A DNA stretch of 64,000 nt from Cocleimonas sp. (GTDB taxonomy: Bacteria > Pseudomonadota > Gammaproteobacteria > Thiotrichales > Thiotrichaceae), in NCBI GenBank assembly GCA_021647365.1, contig JAKIUW010000011.1:1-64000 (forward strand), written 5' to 3'. Shown in pieces: positions 60,308 through 64,000 of the stretch; position 1 is the first letter of the stretch, and each line of letters begins with the position of its first letter. A program made the translations under genes and the position numbers. Below the pieces are notes generated by a model, which saw nothing but the letters and a program-made list of their open reading frames with translations, did no database searches and was not told the DNA's origin.

Positions 60308-61052
60308 TCAACACATAAAAAGCTTCCCATCAAAGGGTTTATCCGTTTTAAGCATTCTATGCATAGCGACAAGAAACTTCCTTATGACAGCACAAGTAGC
60401 CTGTATCTTTTTCAGTCCATGTCATGAATATATAGGTTGCCTACTTTCCCGATGCTGATAAGTCGTTTATAGCGTTGAGATAACGTATCACTCTCTTTAA
60501 TGATCCTTAAAGCGTGCTTGATGATGTTATCAATCTGATTCTCTAATTGCTCAATCGTAAGTTCAATATCACGGATAATAAACTCAGGAGTACGCTTTGT
60601 TAATGAGAGTGCATGTAATTGATTCTTCGCTTTAGTTTTCTCTTTGCTTAAAGATACAAGCCTTCTCCCACAGGAAAAAAGTGCAAAGACCTCGTGGTCA
60701 GACGAGCTCTATGCGACAAAATCCATACGTTCTACAAACTTAGCCAGAACCTCTGCATCAATGGCATCATTCTTTATTTTAGTCATAAGCGCTTTGGAAA
60801 AGTTTTTAGAGGCACGCGGATTAATAATCATAACATCAATATCTGCCGCGTTATCAAGCTCTATGGCAATATCAAGATGATAGTAACCTGTAGCTTCAAG
60901 ACCGACACGACCCACTTTATGCTTTCTTAAATAGCGAATTAATTCTAAATGTCCTACCGTTGTATTCTTTACCTTCAAGTACTTTAAAGATTTACCTTTT
61001 TTACGTACAACCACGTCTAACGTTTTGTATCAATACCTGCAAAATTCAATGA
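60308..61052 (-). pseudogene. IS110-family transposase, frameshifted and internally deleted
   Basis: Fragments read on the minus strand: LNFAGIDTK at the start (61024-61052), then a shift into the next frame for TLDVVVRKKGKSLKYLKVKN and VGLEATGYYHLDIAIELD, INPRASKNFSKALMTKIKND (DEDD domain, ending about 60709). After a stop and another shift come LVSLSKEKTKAKNQLHALSL and LISIGKVGN, and after an internal TGA the C-terminal tail KKIQATCAVIRKFLVAMHRM, then LKTDKPFD. The part with the catalytic serine (Tnp20 region, about 100 residues) is missing between GKVGN and the tail. At least two frameshifts, a stop and a deletion make it inactive. Confidence 0.8.
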
Positions 61053-61330
61053 GTACACCTAATGAGTTAAATTGCTTATAATCGTTTTTAGGTTTCCCGA
61101 TCTTGTACCCGCGCCTATCGACCTTGTGATGCAGGCTTAAGAGTTAAACTCAAGGCCTCAGATACTCTACGATATTGGCGAAGAGGATGGGAGATTTATC
61201 TAGTTACAAATTCACTGATGGTGACTTAAGGAGGTGACGATCTTCCCGAAAAACGTCTCTTCATAATATAAGAAAATGATAAGAATTATTTATAGATATT
61301 CTTTCATTTGATCTTAGGAGGTAACATACA
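61053..61330 (-). other. Possible bridge-RNA end of the IS110 remnant
   Basis: Non-coding DNA before the transposase start. In IS110-type elements the non-coding end upstream of the gene encodes a structured bridge RNA with target- and donor-binding loops. Position and size agree; I did not derive a structure, and the element is decayed. Confidence 0.3.
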
Positions 61331-61476
61331 AGGTGTGCATTGTATTAATTAGAAAATATTCAAAATAATCTAACCATCCCTACTATCCGACAAAGCTAGT
61401 AAATTGACATAAACAAACGTATCATTGCGAGCTAATTTTTTAATGAGCTGGGCTTGCTTAAAAGCAATTAATAACG

Positions 61477-62298
61477 TTGTCAGATTTTTTTGTAACAATT
61501 CGTGATTTGTACTTCTCTCGGGGTGACCGCGAGATATTTTCGGGTGTCTCTTTGGATATTCCTGAAGGTAAAGTTACGGCTATTATGGGGCCGAGTGGCA
61601 CGGGTAAAACGACCTTGTTACGCCTTATGGGTGGTCAACTTCGACCTGATCGCGGTAGCGTGATTGTGCAGGGTTTGGAGATTCCCTCGCTTAAGCGTAA
61701 AGCACTTTATCAAGCTCGTCGGCGTATGGGTATGCTATTTCAATCAGGTGCGCTGTTGACGGATTTATCAGTATTTGAAAATATTGCCTTTCCTATTCGC
61801 GAGCATTACTCATTTCCTGAATCAATTATTCGTGACATTGTGTTATTAAAGTTAGAGTTAGTAGGCTTGCGTGGTGCGCGTGATTTGATGCCGTCGGAGT
61901 TATCAGGTGGTATGGCACGTCGTGTAGCACTTGCGCGTGCCATTGTGCTTGACCCAACGTTGATGATGTATGACGAACCATTTACGGGGTTAGACCCTGT
62001 GACGCTGGGTACAATCGTCTCTTTAATTAAAGAACTGAACTGTTCGCTTGGTATGACAAGCGTGGTTGTTTCGCATGATATTCATGAGACATTCTCCATT
62101 GCTGATCATGTGTGTATTTTGTCAGAAGGCAAACTTGCGGCGCAGGGTTCTCCTGAAGAATTGATGAATTCAGAGTCTGAATTTGTACAACAGTTTGTGC
62201 AGGGAAAACCTGATGGACCCATACCGTTTCATTTTCCTGCTGAACCATTGGAACAGGATATATTGGGTAAGGATATGTCAGGTAAGTCAGCGTTATGA
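61477..62298 (+). CDS. mlaF: Phospholipid ABC transporter ATP-binding protein MlaF
   Basis: The 273-residue ATPase of the MlaFEDB complex, which moves phospholipids between inner and outer membranes to keep outer-membrane asymmetry. Walker A is GPSGTGKTTLL, the signature LSGGMARRVALARA, Walker B MMYDEPFTGLDP and the switch histidine in VVVSHDIHE. The start is a TTG (61477), since no ATG fits and the N-terminus aligns with MlaF; no strong ribosome site is visible. The decayed IS110 lies about 145 bases upstream and may have changed its promoter. It overlaps mlaE by 4 bases. Confidence 0.93.
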   Translation: MSDFFVTIRDLYFSRGDREIFSGVSLDIPEGKVTAIMGPSGTGKTTLLRLMGGQLRPDRGSVIVQGLEIPSLKRKALYQARRRMGMLFQSGALLTDLSVFENIAFPIREHYSFPESIIRDIVLLKLELVGLRGARDLMPSELSGGMARRVALARAIVLDPTLMMYDEPFTGLDPVTLGTIVSLIKELNCSLGMTSVVVSHDIHETFSIADHVCILSEGKLAAQGSPEELMNSESEFVQQFVQGKPDGPIPFHFPAEPLEQDILGKDMSGKSAL

Positions 62299-63074
62299 TC
62301 TTAAATTTTTTACAGTCAATCGGCGCTTATGTGCTTGATGCATTCGCCAGCTTAGGACGTGCCAGTCTATTTTTAATGCAGGTGTTAATGGGCATTAAAG
62401 ATGTTTTATTACGCCCACGTTTATTGATTCGTGAATTGTATTCTGTCGGTGTTTTGTCTCTGTTGATTATTGTGTTCTCAGCAATATTTGTGGGTATGGT
62501 TTTAAGCCTGCTAGGTTATGTAACATTAGTTGACTTTGGTGCAGAATCCTCGCTAGGCGTATTGGTATCGTTATCATTGATTCGTGAATTAGGGCCCGTG
62601 TTAAGTGCGTTGCTATTCTCAGGGCGTGCAGGTTCGGCACTAACCGCAGAAATTGGTTTGATGAAAGCCACTGAACAACTTGCCAGTATGGAAATGATGG
62701 CGGTAGATCCTATTCGCCGTATTGTTACACCACGATTCTTGGCAGGCTTTATCTCATTACCATTACTCACGATTATATTTATGGCACTGGGTATTTACGC
62801 AGGCTACTTGGTCGGTAGTGTTTGGTTGGGTGTCGATGAAGGCTCGTATTGGTCGCAAATGCAGAATAAGGTTGAGTTTTGGCATGATGTTGTCAACGGT
62901 ATTATTAAAAGCGTAGTGTTTGGTTTTGTTGTCACGTGGATAGCGGTTTATCAGGGTTATAACGCAATGCCAACTTCAGAAGGCGTTAGCCGCGCGACGA
63001 CAAATTCAGTTGTTTATTCGGCATTAGCCGTATTAGGTTTAGATTTTATATTAACCGCAATAATGTTTATTTAA
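62295..63074 (+). CDS. mlaE: Phospholipid ABC transporter permease MlaE
   Basis: A 259-residue permease with about five or six helices. FVGMVLSLLGYVTLVDFGAE, SLIRELGPVLSALLFSGRAGSA (as parts of the conserved core) and EIGLMKATEQLASMEMMAVDP are MlaE signatures. It overlaps mlaF by 4 bases and precedes mlaD by 11 bases in the conserved mlaFEDC order. Confidence 0.95.
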   Translation: MILNFLQSIGAYVLDAFASLGRASLFLMQVLMGIKDVLLRPRLLIRELYSVGVLSLLIIVFSAIFVGMVLSLLGYVTLVDFGAESSLGVLVSLSLIRELGPVLSALLFSGRAGSALTAEIGLMKATEQLASMEMMAVDPIRRIVTPRFLAGFISLPLLTIIFMALGIYAGYLVGSVWLGVDEGSYWSQMQNKVEFWHDVVNGIIKSVVFGFVVTWIAVYQGYNAMPTSEGVSRATTNSVVYSALAVLGLDFILTAIMFI

Positions 63075-63085
63075 GGTAATAGATT

Positions 63086-63550
63086 ATGGGTTCTTCAAGA
63101 AAAACAGAAATATTTGTGGGTGCATTTGTACTACTGGCATTGCTAGCATTCTTTGTATTGGCAATGAATATCAGTAATTTAGGAAGTTTGGGTTCTGATA
63201 AAGGTTACACGGTCAACGCACAGTTTGATAATGTAGGTGGTTTGCAACCCAGAGCTAAAGTGACGTTATCGGGCGTGAGTGTTGGCAGGGTAACAGGTAT
63301 TAGCTACGACAAAGAAACCTTTCGCGCGGTGGTTACGATGACAATCAACGGTGGCGTGGATTATTTACCCAGTGATACACAGGCCAGTATTTATACGTCG
63401 GGTTTACTTGGTGAACAATATATCTCGCTGGAGCCAGGCGCGGAAGATGAGGTGCTAGCAGAGGGTAGTGCGGTAACACTCACACAATCAGCGGTAGTAT
63501 TGGAAGAAATTATAGGAAAGTTATTAGTAAGCTTCACAACGAAAGATTAA
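63086..63550 (+). CDS. mlaD: Phospholipid-binding MCE protein MlaD
   Basis: A 154-residue protein with an N-terminal membrane anchor (about 8-29) and one periplasmic MCE domain (about 38-118: YTVNAQFDNVGGLQPRAKVT, GVSVGRVTGI, LLGEQYISLEPG) that forms a hexameric ring with a central lipid channel. Length is normal for MlaD. Confidence 0.95.
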   Translation: MGSSRKTEIFVGAFVLLALLAFFVLAMNISNLGSLGSDKGYTVNAQFDNVGGLQPRAKVTLSGVSVGRVTGISYDKETFRAVVTMTINGGVDYLPSDTQASIYTSGLLGEQYISLEPGAEDEVLAEGSAVTLTQSAVVLEEIIGKLLVSFTTKD

Positions 63551-63674
63551 CTTGGCTAACTATGCTTTCTTACAACAATTAGTGTTTTTTGCAACAAAGA
63601 GTGGAACTAATACTGCATAATAAGCACTAAGCACTTGAAATGCTAACAGTTGAACAATTAAGGAAATAGCGGAA

Positions 63675-64000
63675 ATGAATGTGTTTAATCTAAATAAAGT
63701 AGTCTCTTTGACGGTGCTAGTAGCAAGTTTATTTTCTGCCTCTACAGCAATGGCGAAAAGTAATGATGCTGCTGATGCACAAGAAATAATAATGCATGTA
63801 ACCACCTCTGTTGTTAATGAACTGGGGAAAAATAAAGCTAGATACCAAAGCGATCCAAAATTTCTAGATAGCATGATAAGGAGAGATATGCTTCCCGTTA
63901 TTGATTTTAATGGGATGGCGAAATTAACACTGGGTAAACACTGGCGAAAGGCGTCAGCCTCTCAACGACAACGTTTTACTTCGGCTTATCGTGAAATGTT
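63675..64000 (+). CDS. mlaC: Phospholipid-binding protein MlaC (5' part, cut by window end)
   Basis: An open frame runs from ATG 63675 to the window edge (108 full codons). It starts MNVFNLNKVV, with a signal peptide ending about STAMAKS, then a helical domain (DAQEIIMHVTTSVVNELGKN, FLDSMIRRDMLPVIDFNGMA, GKHWRKASASQRQRFTSAYR) typical of MlaC, the periplasmic shuttle that carries phospholipid between MlaD and the outer-membrane MlaA. It is the fourth gene of the mla operon, 124 bases after mlaD. Only the 3' end is missing. Confidence 0.9.
   Translation, partial: MNVFNLNKVVSLTVLVASLFSASTAMAKSNDAADAQEIIMHVTTSVVNELGKNKARYQSDPKFLDSMIRRDMLPVIDFNGMAKLTLGKHWRKASASQRQRFTSAYREM

Larger units (their letters stand above)
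60239..61330 (-). mobile_element. Decayed IS110-family insertion sequence
   Basis: The left end lies inside a G-run repeat. It contains a broken transposase gene (60308-61052, minus strand) and a non-coding part of about 280 bases upstream of it, where IS110 elements encode their bridge RNA. About 1.09 kb remain; with the missing catalytic section it would reach the usual 1.3-1.5 kb. The ends are estimates: the left from repeat interruption, the right from a possible continuation of the repeat. Confidence 0.7.
60126..61476. other. Gene-poor stretch filled by a decayed IS110 element
   Basis: 1.35 kb without an intact gene. It holds a truncated G-run repeat (60223-60238), the IS110-family remnant (about 60239-61330) and the region before mlaF. 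A TTGACA lies at 61404-61409 without a good -10 box. Confidence 0.7.

Noticed and set aside
61404..61430. TTGACA at 61404 as the mlaF promoter
   Set aside because: No acceptable -10 hexamer occurs at 16-18 bases; left unassigned.
1..64000. CRISPR array from the regular-looking short repeats
   Set aside because: Copies are scattered kilobases apart, in both orientations and without uniform spacers; no cas gene is present.
1..64000. tRNA or rRNA genes
   Set aside because: No cloverleaf with a T-loop GGTTCRANYCC-type motif and CCA end, and no rRNA signature, was found in the intergenic DNA I read.

Overview
This 64 kb window is chromosomal DNA of an AT-rich gammaproteobacterium. Evidence for this is the gene set (Rnf complex in the order A-B-C-D-G-E, EpmA/EpmB/EF-P, RNase E divergent from RluC, MlaFEDC, an aa3-type cytochrome oxidase cluster with CtaG/SURF1/CtaA/CtaB/Sco, SecD-SecF-YajC). 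I cannot name the genus. A Thiotrichales-like sulfur oxidiser is only a guess from low GC and gene style. No plasmid, phage or CRISPR signal is seen.

Layout: 0.4-1.0 kb vapBC toxin-antitoxin pair; 1.1-3.7 kb DUF1501/DUF1800 pair; 4.2-5.3 kb alanine-glyoxylate aminotransferase; 5.5-16.9 kb cytochrome c oxidase and its assembly genes in two divergent units around a perfect FNR-type box; 17.1-24.3 kb prfB (programmed frameshift), lysS, a DUF945-like protein, an unknown secreted protein, rlmD and a DUF3144 protein; 24.6-29.1 kb thioredoxin, porin, M20 amidohydrolase and a metzincin-like protein; 29.4-35.4 kb mrp, LEA14-like lipoprotein, dcd, a LysE exporter, a K+ channel module and a low-Mr phosphatase; 35.4-41.9 kb rne, rluC, a HAD phosphatase and an FKBP; 42.0-47.2 kb rnfABCDGE; 47.4-51.3 kb glycine-zipper lipoprotein, a candidate sRNA, secF-secD-yajC; 51.4-54.0 kb epmA-efp/epmB; 54.1-60.1 kb c-di-GMP-like proteins, a GNAT-like transferase and a glycosyltransferase; 60.2-61.3 kb a decayed IS110-family element; 61.5-64 kb mlaF-mlaE-mlaD-mlaC (cut by the window edge).

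The most striking structure is a dispersed repeat, called here the G-run repeat: CATCATGTAAAA, then [G/C]T[G/A], about six G, then TGTGCTT. I count 26 copies at 22 sites, single or as inverted pairs. Nearly all are intergenic, but one lies in frame inside an M20 amidohydrolase, two supply stop codons, one abuts the epmA start codon, and one is broken by the IS110 element. Two copies are longer and hold a GTAG tetranucleotide followed by a hairpin whose arms differ by compensatory changes, the hallmark of REP sequences mobilised by RAYT (TnpA-REP) transposases. Several other palindromic repeats (a MITE-like element, CTTCGAC..CTCAG, GTTGGGCTT, GCCACGGAA and CGTCAT families) cluster beside or around these copies.

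The second candidate novelty is a roughly 100-nt sRNA at 47.7 kb with a near-consensus promoter, a possible pseudoknot and an intrinsic terminator.
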